Of a stretch of 39,815 nucleotides of DNA, positions 26,653 to 35,248 are shown piece by piece. The translations under genes were made by a program, and so were the position numbers. The stretch lies in assembly GCA_965657795.1 (NCBI GenBank), contig CBFHQJ010000043.1:1-39815 (forward strand), read 5' to 3'. Position 1 is the stretch's first letter. The number at the start of each line of letters is the position of its first letter. This DNA comes from SW10 sp965657795 (lineage in GTDB: Bacteria > Verrucomicrobiota > Verrucomicrobiia > Verrucomicrobiales > Akkermansiaceae). The notes under the pieces are model-generated. The model searched no databases, had not been told where the DNA came from, and saw only the letters and a program-made list of their open reading frames with translations.

Positions 26653-27024
26653 ATGGTTTCTCGCTTAATCGCTCTGTGGTTTACCATGATTGTCATGGCG
26701 CTTTCCACGAGCCTCTTGTCTCTCGTCGCAGAGGGCCACTATCATCACTTTTGCTCTTTCCAGGGAGCTCCTGTGGGATCTGACCTACCTTTCCTCCCCT
26801 TAATCTCGCGAGTCTTTATTAATTGGGAAGGTTGGATCTACTACTATCCTTCTTTTTTCATCTTTGGCGCCGCGTGGACAACATGGAAGTGGAAAAGCAA
26901 CAGTGAAATAACTTGGGGGCTCATCGCGGTCAGCCTTGGAACGATGATTCTTTTCGCTTCGGCTTTTTATGTGGCAGTTGAACTTCCTTACATGAGCGCA
27001 ATCAGATTCGCAGACCCTTCGTAG
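26653..27024 (+). CDS. small membrane protein of unknown function
   Basis: A 123-aa protein with three likely membrane helices (about 4-26 'RLIALWFTMIVMALSTSLLSL', about 56-74 'WIYYYPSFFIFGAAWTTW', about 84-107 'WGLIAVSLGTMILFASAFYVAV'). AAGGGG lies about 5 nt before the ATG and fixes the start. It is divergent from leuS. No family recognised; the aromatic-rich loop between the first two helices ('GHYHHFCSFQG') is the only distinctive part. Confidence 0.62.
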   Translation: MVSRLIALWFTMIVMALSTSLLSLVAEGHYHHFCSFQGAPVGSDLPFLPLISRVFINWEGWIYYYPSFFIFGAAWTTWKWKSNSEITWGLIAVSLGTMILFASAFYVAVELPYMSAIRFADPS

Positions 27025-27108
27025 GTTTCACTCCGCTCCCAGATCTCTCCTCAGAAAAAGTTTCATTCTTGTAGGTTCCGGCTGGCTCAGCGCGTAATCA
27101 GCAATCTC

Positions 27109-27822
27109 ATGAAACACACAATCTGCATCATTGTCTCCTTACTCTTCCCGCTGGCCTCCATCGCAGAAGAAAATGCCACCTTGATCTTTGAGGACGATTT
27201 CGAGCGCTCGGAAAGCGATGATTCCAAAGAAGAGATCGGCAAGGGTTGGTCCTCGAACAGTAAAAAAAGGGCAAAAGGAAACAAGCAGGTCGATTTGAAA
27301 GACGGCGCGATGCACATCACTTTTCATCCCGTTGCCGATCACGCCGTCTCCGTGGTGCATCCAGCGGAATTCGAGAATGGCCGGGTCACCCTTCGCTTCA
27401 AACTCCCGACCAATAAAGACAGCCTCGGGCTGAACTTCGCCGACCTCAAATTCAAGGAAGTTCACGCAGGCCATCTTTGCATGACCAAAATCACGACAAA
27501 AAACCTGCAGATCAATGACCTCAAGACCGGAAACATGAAGCTGGCAATCCGTAAGGCACGTCAGGACAAAACAATTACTCCGGAACAGCAAAAAATGCTG
27601 AAAACCAAAACCAAGCGATTTTCCAATCAGCTTGAAGCTGGCAAGTGGCACACCTTGTCCGTCACCATCAGGGGCGAGACCATGACCGTGATTATTAACG
27701 ACAAAAAGGTTGGGGCCTTCACCTCGACAGGAATTGCCCATCCGACAAAACGCACTCTCCGGGTCGCCGTTCCCAAGAAGGCTATCATTGACGATTTGAA
27801 AATCTACTCACTTGGGAAGTAG
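27109..27822 (+). CDS. secreted LamG/DUF1080-like jelly-roll protein
   Basis: A 237-aa exported protein with a signal peptide (MKHTICIIVSLLFPLASIAE). 'TLIFEDDFERSESDDSKEEIGKGW' is the typical opening of planctomycete/verrucomicrobial LamG-like or DUF1080-like proteins. 'RVTLRFKLPTNKDSLGLNF', 'GKWHTLSVTIRGETMTVIINDKKVG' and 'RVAVPKKAIIDDLKIY' give the beta-sandwich core ending. A Lys-rich helical insertion (about 135-175, 'AIRKARQDKTITPEQQKMLKTKTK') interrupts the fold. It probably binds or processes a glycan, which is inferred from the fold only. A terminator follows. Confidence 0.68.
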   Translation: MKHTICIIVSLLFPLASIAEENATLIFEDDFERSESDDSKEEIGKGWSSNSKKRAKGNKQVDLKDGAMHITFHPVADHAVSVVHPAEFENGRVTLRFKLPTNKDSLGLNFADLKFKEVHAGHLCMTKITTKNLQINDLKTGNMKLAIRKARQDKTITPEQQKMLKTKTKRFSNQLEAGKWHTLSVTIRGETMTVIINDKKVGAFTSTGIAHPTKRTLRVAVPKKAIIDDLKIYSLGK

Positions 27823-27843
27823 CTCATTGCCAATTGATTGAAG

Positions 27844-27877
27844 AAAAGCCCCGTGGATTTTTCCACGAGGCTTTTTT
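27844..27877. terminator. bidirectional rho-independent terminator
   Basis: AAAAGCCCCGTGGA, loop TTTT, TCCACGAGGC and six T, giving a stem with one mismatch. It lies between the convergent genes ending at 27822 and 27896. Confidence 0.88.
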
Positions 27878-27895
27878 GATCACGCACTAATTTTT

Positions 27896-28777
27896 TTAGC
27901 GGGTTCGTTGGCGGGCCTTGCTCACCGAGCGGCTTGGAGCAGATGTGCTCCGGGAAGGAGTGCTTCGGGTTGCTGAGCTTCGGGTCGAGGAACTCCTTGA
28001 GTAAGAACCACCGGAAGAGGAACTCCTCGGAGTGTAAGATGAGGAGCGAACTGTCGGAGTCGAGCGTATCGTCGGAGTCGATCTGGTTCGGCTTGGAGGC
28101 GAACTTACGGTCTGATAGCGGCTCGAGCCACTGGAACGCTGGGTCGAGGAACTTGACGAACGACGCGTTGGGGTCACGTAACTCGAAGAGCGGTTTCCGC
28201 CACTACGAGTGGAACTTGAACGGTTCGGAGTCGAGTAACTCGAAGGGCGGTAGCTATTGGAGGAGCGGCTGCTCACCGAGTTGCGTGACCTGTCGTAACT
28301 GGACGGACGAACCGAAGTGACTCCGCGGGATTGTCCGTGAATGACGGGAGCGTAGCGGCCACGATTGGACACCACACCAACAGGACGACTGGAGCGTCCT
28401 CGATTCACGATCACGGGAGTTCGGGGAAGGTAGGTCGGGCAAGCCAGACGTTGTCCACGACGAAAACCAGTCGGGTAAATTGGCGAAGAAAATCGACGGG
28501 GAGCAACCGAACAATAATTACGAATTCCAGGATTCCAGTAGCGTCCGCAGCTGCGGTCAAAGTAGTGACGGCGCCACGGATCCCAAGCCCAGCGATCAAA
28601 AGATGTGGCGACGAATCCCACTTGCAACGGGGCCAGTCCCCCTCCTACAAACCCGGGATTTCCAAAACCACCAACGGGGGCTCCCACAGTGCCGTAACCA
28701 TAGGTGGCATAATCGGCGCACGAAGTGGCCAAAAACGGCAGCGCCACAGCGGATGCGAGTAGTAAAATCTTCTTCAT
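27896..28777 (-). CDS. lipoprotein with long Ser/Arg-rich tail
   Basis: A 293-aa protein with a lipoprotein signal (MKKILLLASAVALPFLATSC, Cys20). The N-terminal third is Gly/Tyr/Trp-rich ('YATYGYGTVGAPVGG', 'SFDRWAWDPWRRHYFD') and contains three further cysteines around residues 82-112. From about residue 125 to the end the sequence is low complexity, rich in Ser, Arg, Thr and Pro (many RSSS, STRS and SRS units), very basic and presumably disordered. I know no function. It could bind polyanions at the cell surface. The repeat-like DNA here is in good frame throughout. Confidence 0.68.
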   Translation of the reverse strand: MKKILLLASAVALPFLATSCADYATYGYGTVGAPVGGFGNPGFVGGGLAPLQVGFVATSFDRWAWDPWRRHYFDRSCGRYWNPGIRNYCSVAPRRFSSPIYPTGFRRGQRLACPTYLPRTPVIVNRGRSSRPVGVVSNRGRYAPVIHGQSRGVTSVRPSSYDRSRNSVSSRSSNSYRPSSYSTPNRSSSTRSGGNRSSSYVTPTRRSSSSSTQRSSGSSRYQTVSSPPSRTRSTPTIRSTPTVRSSSYTPRSSSSGGSYSRSSSTRSSATRSTPSRSTSAPSRSVSKARQRTR

Positions 28778-28827
28778 AACATCAATTTAAACGGGCTTCC
28801 TCGTTCCTAAATTCACCTGAAAACAAA

Positions 28828-30078
28828 CTATTTCAAGACCGCACCGTAAATCACCGGCTTCAACGATTGTTCCAGGTTCCAATTATAGGGCATGGTTTGC
28901 TCCATCGTGACCACGACCAAGTCGTGTTTCGGAGAAATCCAATAATGCGTACTCGCTGCTCCACCCCAACCATATTCGCCAAGCGCAGCGTGCTTGTCCC
29001 AGCGATCATCGGGAGCGTAACGAACGCAGAAGCCCAGACCGAAACCGGTCCCGTGACGTTCCTCCTCGCCAAAAGAAATCGCCTTCAAATTCCTCGGCAG
29101 CTGGTTGGTTCGCATCGAATCGACAGTGTCTTCCCGCAAATAGCGTTTCCCCTGAAACTCCCCGCCATTGGCGATCATTTGTAAAAACCGGGCATAATCG
29201 GTGATCGTCGAGATCAGTCCGCTTCCTCCGCCTTTGAACGAGGGATCTTCAAGGCTACGGCTGCGCGCCGCCGGCTCCAGAACTCCGAGCCCACCCAGCT
29301 TCCGGGTGCGATAACTCGTGGAAAGCCGGTCCGCCTTCCCTGCCGGAACGGAGTAGGCCGTATCCATCATTCCCAAAGGCTTGATGAGCCGGCTGGTGAT
29401 CACTTCTTCGAACGGTTTACCTGCGGCCTTCGCGACCACCGCCGCCAGTAAATCGCTACTCACCCCGTAAACCCAACGCGAGCCCGGTTGATACATTAGA
29501 GTTGATTTTCCGACACTCCCGACCAAATCCTCCAAAGTCCGTTTGTCCGGCCCCGGCAGGCCCTCACGGTAGAATTGGCTCACCAAATGCCCCCCGCGTA
29601 AATTGGCAAATCCACCGGTGTGACGAAGAAGATCCCGCACCGTTGGTTTTCTCTCCGCCGGGACCGCATGTCCTTCGGTCACCAACACCTCCGGCTTTGC
29701 CAACTCCAGGAGATAGGTCTCGATCGGATCATCGAGGCTCAACTTCCCTTCTTCGCAAAGCATCAAAGCCGCCGCCGAAGTCAGCGCCTTCGTCATCGAA
29801 TAAATCCGGAACAAGGTGTCTTTCTCCATCGGGGCCTTGGCCCTCAAATCCCGAAACCCAAAGCTCTTCTGATAGACAACCTCACCTTTGCGCAAAACAA
29901 GCACGTTGGCGCCAGCCAGCTTCTTCTCCTTGATATAGCCCTCCACGATGGGACCCACCTTTCCCAATCCCTCTACTGACATCCCCGCCTTGGCCGGATC
30001 TGCAACAGGAAGGGGTTCCACCTTCATTTCCTTTCCAATCGCGACGATCGGTAAAATAAGTGCCAAAAACAATCTCAC
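28828..30078 (-). CDS. serine beta-lactamase-like hydrolase (class C / EstB-type)
   Basis: A 416-aa exported protein (signal MRLFLALILPIVAIG). Active-site elements of the beta-lactamase/transpeptidase-like fold are SMTK (residues 94-97, S-x-x-K) and Tyr204 in 'RWVYGVSSDLLAAVV' (Y-x-N-like; the third position is Val). 'DLLRHTGGF' and 'GWGGAASTHYWISPKHDLVVVTMEQTMPY' close the fold. Such proteins are esterases, D-aminopeptidases or peptidoglycan enzymes and seldom true beta-lactamases. It is divergent from the helical-repeat array with a 102-bp gap. Confidence 0.88.
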   Translation of the reverse strand: MRLFLALILPIVAIGKEMKVEPLPVADPAKAGMSVEGLGKVGPIVEGYIKEKKLAGANVLVLRKGEVVYQKSFGFRDLRAKAPMEKDTLFRIYSMTKALTSAAALMLCEEGKLSLDDPIETYLLELAKPEVLVTEGHAVPAERKPTVRDLLRHTGGFANLRGGHLVSQFYREGLPGPDKRTLEDLVGSVGKSTLMYQPGSRWVYGVSSDLLAAVVAKAAGKPFEEVITSRLIKPLGMMDTAYSVPAGKADRLSTSYRTRKLGGLGVLEPAARSRSLEDPSFKGGGSGLISTITDYARFLQMIANGGEFQGKRYLREDTVDSMRTNQLPRNLKAISFGEEERHGTGFGLGFCVRYAPDDRWDKHAALGEYGWGGAASTHYWISPKHDLVVVTMEQTMPYNWNLEQSLKPVIYGAVLK

Positions 30079-30180
30079 GATCCGCTTATAGAAAAAGCAT
30101 TGCCGGGACGCATTCTAAAATTTCAGACATTTTATCAAAGCCAAGCCTCCAGAGTTCTTCTAACCTCATTCTTAAAGTTC

Positions 30181-31455
30181 ATGAAACCTCTCCAATTCAT
30201 CCCCCCGGCTCTCGCTGTCCTTGGCTCGGCCTACTGGTTGTTATCCCAAAACAACACGATCTCCGATCTCTCCGAAAAGACCAAAGTCATCAAGGAACGC
30301 ATTATCGTTTATGAGGAGGCTACCGCCGCCACTCCCGCTGTCGTTCTGGGCGCCAAGGACGCGAACGAAGCAGATGCATTCATCCTCGATGACGGCAGCC
30401 TCGACTGGAAGGCTATCGCCGAAATGATGGCCGAGATGATGGGGCCCAACGGCATGGGTATGCCCACTGACATCAAGGCCATGCTCAAGCTTCAGAAGAA
30501 AATGATGGAGCTCACCGAGAGTGAATTGATCGATGGCCTTGCCGCAATTTCCTCCCTGGATCTGGAGCCTGCAGTTTCCTCCCAGCTGAAACAAGGCCTT
30601 CTTCAGCGACTAGGCGAAACAGATCCACTCGCAGCCCTCAAAGGCCTTGGCGACCCTGTCACCAGCCGCGAAAACCCCCTGTTCTGGACCCAACAAAATC
30701 TCCTTACCAAACTCGCCAAAGACGATCCCAATGCCGCGCTCAAATGGCTCGATCAACAAATCGCCGACGGCAAGATTATCTCCAGCACCCTCGACATGCA
30801 CAACGATGCCCGGCTCAATCTTGAGTCGGTCCTACTTGGTGGATTGATCTCATCCGATTTACCCGCAGCCAAAGCGCGTTTGAAAAACTACGAGTCCGAC
30901 CAGGTCGAATTTATGCTCAACTCGTCTGATATTGAAGTGACCAAAAGCGGGCCTAAATTTGCGGAATTGGCGCGTGAACTCCTTCCACCCGACAAGGCCT
31001 CCTCCGTAATCGCACAAAAATGGAGCCAAAATCACTACACCGACCTCTCCGATGCTTCAAAGGCACTCAGCACCGCCGGCCTCACCGACGCCGAAAAATC
31101 ACGAGTCGTGGAGCAAATGGCCCGCAACTACAGCCGCTCGAACAACTCGGAAACCAAATTCAGCGAGATCTATGAATGGTCGAGAACGGAGTCTCCCGGC
31201 AATGAGGCTGCCGTCGTCGCCAACGCCCTCGCAAAATCACGGTCCTCGATAAAAAGAGTCCAAAGCCGCTTCGAAAAAGCGCTGGAGCTTTCCGGGAACC
31301 TAAACGATCCCGAAATCACCAATCAATTTGTCTCTGAAATGGCCAAATTCAATACTGTGGATCATCTCGTGACTCAGTTCAAAGATCCCCGGCTCGCCGA
31401 ACAATTCCAAAGTATCCACGCCGCCCTCCCACAAACTTCAACCGAATCCGAGTAA
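30181..31455 (+). CDS. membrane-anchored helical-repeat protein, paralogue 1 of the array
   Basis: A 424-aa protein. The N-terminal anchor (about 5-22, 'FIPPALAVLGSAYWLLSQ') is followed by a coiled coil ('ISDLSEKTKVIKERI'), an unusual Met-rich stretch (about 81-114, with MMAEMMGPNGMGM), then helical repeats of the form 'DPNAALKWLDQQI', 'DLPAAKARLKNYE', 'DKASSVIAQKWSQ'. The start is the ATG at 30181; upstream frame is not protein-like. The next paralogue starts 2 nt after the stop, so both are one transcript. The Met-rich part may bind metal, which is speculative. Confidence 0.72.
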   Translation: MKPLQFIPPALAVLGSAYWLLSQNNTISDLSEKTKVIKERIIVYEEATAATPAVVLGAKDANEADAFILDDGSLDWKAIAEMMAEMMGPNGMGMPTDIKAMLKLQKKMMELTESELIDGLAAISSLDLEPAVSSQLKQGLLQRLGETDPLAALKGLGDPVTSRENPLFWTQQNLLTKLAKDDPNAALKWLDQQIADGKIISSTLDMHNDARLNLESVLLGGLISSDLPAAKARLKNYESDQVEFMLNSSDIEVTKSGPKFAELARELLPPDKASSVIAQKWSQNHYTDLSDASKALSTAGLTDAEKSRVVEQMARNYSRSNNSETKFSEIYEWSRTESPGNEAAVVANALAKSRSSIKRVQSRFEKALELSGNLNDPEITNQFVSEMAKFNTVDHLVTQFKDPRLAEQFQSIHAALPQTSTESE

Positions 31456-31457
31456 GC

Positions 31458-32744
31458 ATGAAAATCTCACTACTTGTCACCGCCATCATCATCGCCATCG
31501 CTGCAGCTGTCGGTCTTCAGCAAAAAAACAAAATTCAATCCCTCACCACCGAGTGGAACGAACTCAAGGAGTCTGCCATCGCCAAAGAAATTTCCACCGA
31601 CCCCGAGGCCACCTTTAACTCCACCCGAGTCATCAGCACCGCCAAGCGAATGGCGCGTGCAGATGCCGTGAAAGATTTCGCCGCCGAGCTGATCGACTTC
31701 GCAGTCCGAATGAAAGCTGCCGAAGAAGCCGGCACTGACAATCGCTCGGAAGTCGAGAAAGAAGCCATCGGCTTCATCGACAAATTGGTCAGCCTCCAAC
31801 CCGCAGACTTTGAATTCTTGATTTCCACACTAGAGCAAGACGGATCCATCGACAAAGACGCCAAGCGCGAACTCATCAGGATGTCCATCATGATGATTTC
31901 CTCGGAGCACCCCGAAACTGCCCTCAGCCTGGCTACCGCAACCGGTGAGGGGCTCGGCGAAGACGATCAGATGGAATACATACTTCCTATGATTCTTTCC
32001 CAATACGCCACCCAAGATCCCAATGGCGCTGCCGGATGGCTTCTGGCAAATGAAGAAGAATTGGGCCGCGAAAAATCCGAGCAAATGAAAGCCGCCATTC
32101 TTTCCATGTCTGCAAGAACCAACATCACCAGTGCGCTCACGATGATCGACACCTTGGGCTTCGAAAAACCTGCCGAGATTCTTTCCGACCTTGGCGTCGG
32201 AGTAAAACCAGGAGATCAAGCAGCTTTCCTAAAGGCCATTAATGATAAAAATCTCGACGAAAACCAACGAAAGGGTGCGATGGCAGGCCTTGCTAATAGC
32301 CCTCTGATGAAAGACTTTTCTGCTGCCACCGAATGGCTGGACAGCCCTGAATTAGGTCGGGAGGATCGCAAAACCATCCTCGATTCCCTGAGCTACCAAT
32401 CCGTCAAAGAGAATCCCGACCAGTGGCTCGATTGGGTGGCCAACGATGAAACCGGATCAACTGAAGCCACTACCAACATCCTGAGAGATTGGACCCGGGC
32501 CGACTACATCTCGGCGGGTCAATGGCTCCAGAATCGCGAAGCCGGACCGACCAAAGACACTGCCGTTCTTTCCTATGCCGACACCCTCGCCCCCTACGAG
32601 CCGGCCGCAGCCGCCCAGTGGGCCGAGACCCTTCCGGCCGGAGACGATCGCACCGAACTCCTTCAAACGATCTATCAATCACTCAAAGGTAAAGATGCTG
32701 CCGCAGCACAAGCTTTGGCCAATAAACATCAACTTCAGGAATAG
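31458..32744 (+). CDS. membrane-anchored helical-repeat protein, paralogue 2 of the array
   Basis: A 428-aa protein: N-terminal anchor (about 3-20, 'ISLLVTAIIIAIAAAVGL'), coiled coil ('IQSLTTEWNELKESAIAKEI'), then repeats with A..W motifs and DP-like turns ('DPNGAAGWLLANEEELG', 'DFSAATEWLDSPELG', 'NPDQWLDWVANDE', 'DYISAGQWLQNREAG', 'EPAAAAQWAETLPAG'). The C-terminal repeats are the best match to the protein at 9605-10975. No catalytic motif is visible. It looks like an extracytoplasmic scaffold in an operon with paralogue 1. Confidence 0.72.
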   Translation: MKISLLVTAIIIAIAAAVGLQQKNKIQSLTTEWNELKESAIAKEISTDPEATFNSTRVISTAKRMARADAVKDFAAELIDFAVRMKAAEEAGTDNRSEVEKEAIGFIDKLVSLQPADFEFLISTLEQDGSIDKDAKRELIRMSIMMISSEHPETALSLATATGEGLGEDDQMEYILPMILSQYATQDPNGAAGWLLANEEELGREKSEQMKAAILSMSARTNITSALTMIDTLGFEKPAEILSDLGVGVKPGDQAAFLKAINDKNLDENQRKGAMAGLANSPLMKDFSAATEWLDSPELGREDRKTILDSLSYQSVKENPDQWLDWVANDETGSTEATTNILRDWTRADYISAGQWLQNREAGPTKDTAVLSYADTLAPYEPAAAAQWAETLPAGDDRTELLQTIYQSLKGKDAAAAQALANKHQLQE

Positions 32745-32809
32745 AAGTTCAACGGCTTCCACTGAATCAGAGATTCCCACCAAAAGCTCATTGTGTAGTC
32801 TCTTCACAT

Positions 32810-33940
32810 TTGAAACTCCTGACTTTTGTCCCCCCTGCTGTAACGCTCTCCGCGGGAATCGTCTGACTTGTTTTTTTGCAGGGGGAGATTGACCAGGTCA
32901 AAAGTAAGACTGAACTCATTGAGAAACAGATCGAGGAAGCGACACCCGGGAAGCCTGACACGCTTCCATCAATTGAGCCTCCATCGTTTGTCCGCGACGA
33001 TGGAACATTCGACTGGTCCATTTTTGAGGAACTCAGTAAACTGCCTGAAACACGTCATTGCCGTGCTGACTTCAACAGGCAAAACATGATCTATGGTCTG
33101 GCGCTTCATGGCATGACCAGCCAACAGCACAGCCAGGCCCTCGAAGAACTAGCAGATCAAAAACTCTCCGATAGCGTGGCTCGTCGCCTCGAAATTCACT
33201 TCAGAACCGAACTCGCAAGCGAGGCTCCGCTCGAAACGCTCAAGAACTTCGACGGATCTTAGATCCTCGACACAGCTTCGATTCCCTACTTCGAGCTAAG
33301 CACGGCGTTTCGCAAGCTCATCCGCAGCGACCTCCCCTCAGCCAAAGCCTGGCTCGACCTTCAGATCGATCAAGGAACCTTGGTTTCCAAAGATCTACTC
33401 AATCGTTCGGAAGTCAGACTACAATTCGAGCACTCCCTTCTTCGGAAGCTGGTTGAACCAAATTATCAGGAGGCCCTTGTGAGAGTCGACCGACTCAGCG
33501 AAAAGGAGAAGATTAAGCTCTTTGAGCAGCCTCTGGTCGTGGGCGGCGAAACAGCCGGAATCCTTCGCCTCACCCGCGATTCCCTCCCCGAAGAACGTGC
33601 CACTTCGATCATTGCCCGCAATTGCACCAATTTTTTTGTCACCCCAAGAAAGGTCACGGAGGTGATACGGCTTCTCCCAGAGGTCGAATTCACTGATTCC
33701 GAGAAATACGCCATCGTGCTCAAGATGACTCCCCGTCTTCATTCCCCGGAAACGAGCGATCAAGAAATTCTTAACGCCTTTAAATTAGCAAAAAAGGCCA
33801 TCCCCGAAAAAGCCCACGCCCTGATCGTCGCGAAAATCGCCTCCTTCCGCACTCAGGCCGTAGAGTCCCAAGATCTCGAAAAAGAAGATCGCAGTGTCTT
33901 CCCGACGCGGAGAGATTTGGATTGTCGAAGGCGCTCATGA
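32810..33940 (+). pseudogene. helical-repeat protein, paralogue 3, inactivated
   Basis: The reading frame from TTG at 32810 gives MKLLTFVPPAVTLSAGIV*LVF, which aligns residue for residue with the N-terminus of paralogue 1 (MKPLQFIPPALAVLGSAYWLL); the TGA at 32864-32866 falls on its Trp19. A second in-frame stop (TAG, 33260-33262) follows 'KNFDGS'. Between and after the stops the protein is coherent ('DLPSAKAWLDLQIDQG', 'LPEERATSIIARN'). Homology ends near 33890, about 100 residues short of paralogue 1; the last residues to 33940 read into the neighbouring gene out of frame. It is therefore a nonsense-mutated and 3'-truncated relic. Confidence 0.75.
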
Positions 33941-35174
33941 TGACGATCTCTCGAAGGTCAAATGGACTCGCTTCGCCTATGGATTGGAAAGCTCCTTCGG
34001 GATGCATTGGAAAGACGGCGCAGTTTATGTCACCACCCGGACCGACCTCAGCCGCCTCGAAGATCGTGATGGTGATGGCGAGGCCGATCGCTTTGAAATC
34101 ATCAGTCAGGACTGGGGATTTTCGGGAGACTACCACCAATTCGCCTTCGGCTCCGTGCCGGACAAACATGGCGACGTTTGGGTCACGCTTTGCCGATTGG
34201 GTGGGAGTGGTAAGTGGCGTTCCTGGGCCCTCAAAGTCAAACCGGACGGCACCACGATTCCAGTTGCCAGTGGAGTGCGCTCTCCGGGAGGAATGGGGAT
34301 CAATTCGACCGGTGATGTTTTTTACACCGACAATCAAGGAACGTGGAACGGGACTTCCTCCGTGAAGCACATCAAGCCGGGGAGTTTTCTGGGACACTAC
34401 GGGATGTTCGAATACTACGATCTCATTCCCGGGCAAGACGCCCCACAGAAGCCGAACAGTCCGAGTCGGGTGGTCACCGAAAGAGAGCGGATCCCCGAAC
34501 TCTATCCCTCGAGCATTCTTCTCCCCCACGGAAAGATGGGAGCTTCCCCGACCTTTGTCGCCTTCAACACCAATGGCAAAAAATTCGGGCCATTTGAAGG
34601 AAACCTGTTCATCGGCGAGCAAAGCCATTCGCAAGTTCAGCGGGCTTACATCGAAGAGGTGAATGAGGTTTACCAAGGCGCAGCCTGGCACTTTCTGGAG
34701 GGTTTTGAGAGCGGGCTGGTGCCTGGAAAATTTGCGGAAGATGGAACCCTCTTCGTTGGCGGAACGAACCGAGGTTGGGGCTCCCGTGGAACCACCGGGT
34801 CAACTTTGGAACGCATTCGCTGGACCGGAAAAACCCCCTTCGAAATGTCCAAAATGAAAGCTCTCCCAAAAGGTTTTGAACTCACCTTTACCGAAGCGGT
34901 CGATCCTGTTTCAGCAAGCAACTTGGACAGCTACAAGATGGAGGCGTGGACCTACATTTATCATGAGAAATACGGGAGTCCGGAAGTTGATCGCGTCACT
35001 CCCATCATCAAAAAAGCCCAAGTGTCCGAAGACAGGATGAGCGTCACTCTTGAAGTTGAGGGACTGGTCAAAGGAAACCTTCACCAACTTGATGCCTCGG
35101 GTATCCGCTCCCAAGCCGACAAGCCCCTTTTGCATCCCGTTTCGTTTTACACCCTGAATGAAATCCCGAAGTAG
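33894..35174 (+). pseudogene. PQQ/NHL-type propeller ('membrane-bound dehydrogenase' family), 5'-truncated
   Basis: About 426 residues of a secreted beta-propeller dehydrogenase-like protein, a family expanded in Verrucomicrobiota and Planctomycetota. It opens directly with 'RRGEIWIVEGAHDDDLSKVKWTRFAYGL', which normally follows a signal peptide and 60 or more residues. Blades continue with 'LEDRDGDGEADRFEII', 'DYHQFAFGSVPDKHGDVWVTLC', 'RSPGGMGINSTGDVFYTDNQGTW', 'GNLFIGEQSHSQVQR' and 'GTLFVGGTNRGWGSRG'. No signal peptide and no ribosome site precede it; GTG at 33894 lies inside the paralogue-3 relic. The C-terminal domain ('KGFELTFTEAVDPVSASN') is complete. It is a headless gene left by a deletion, or a misassembly. 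Confidence 0.68.
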
Positions 35175-35248
35175 GCATTTCGATTGTTCTGGTTCCGATA
35201 TCGAACTGTGAGAATATCGACTGGACTCCTTCCCCACCTACTTCCTCC

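Noticed and set aside
28100..28780. Ser/Arg repeat DNA considered as a CRISPR array or VNTR
   Set aside because: Repeats are irregular codon-level repeats in a continuous reading frame without constant direct repeats and spacers.
33780..34691. Minus-strand open frame of 303 codons across the junction at 33893
   Set aside because: It is antisense to the propeller gene, whose blade motifs are clear on the plus strand.
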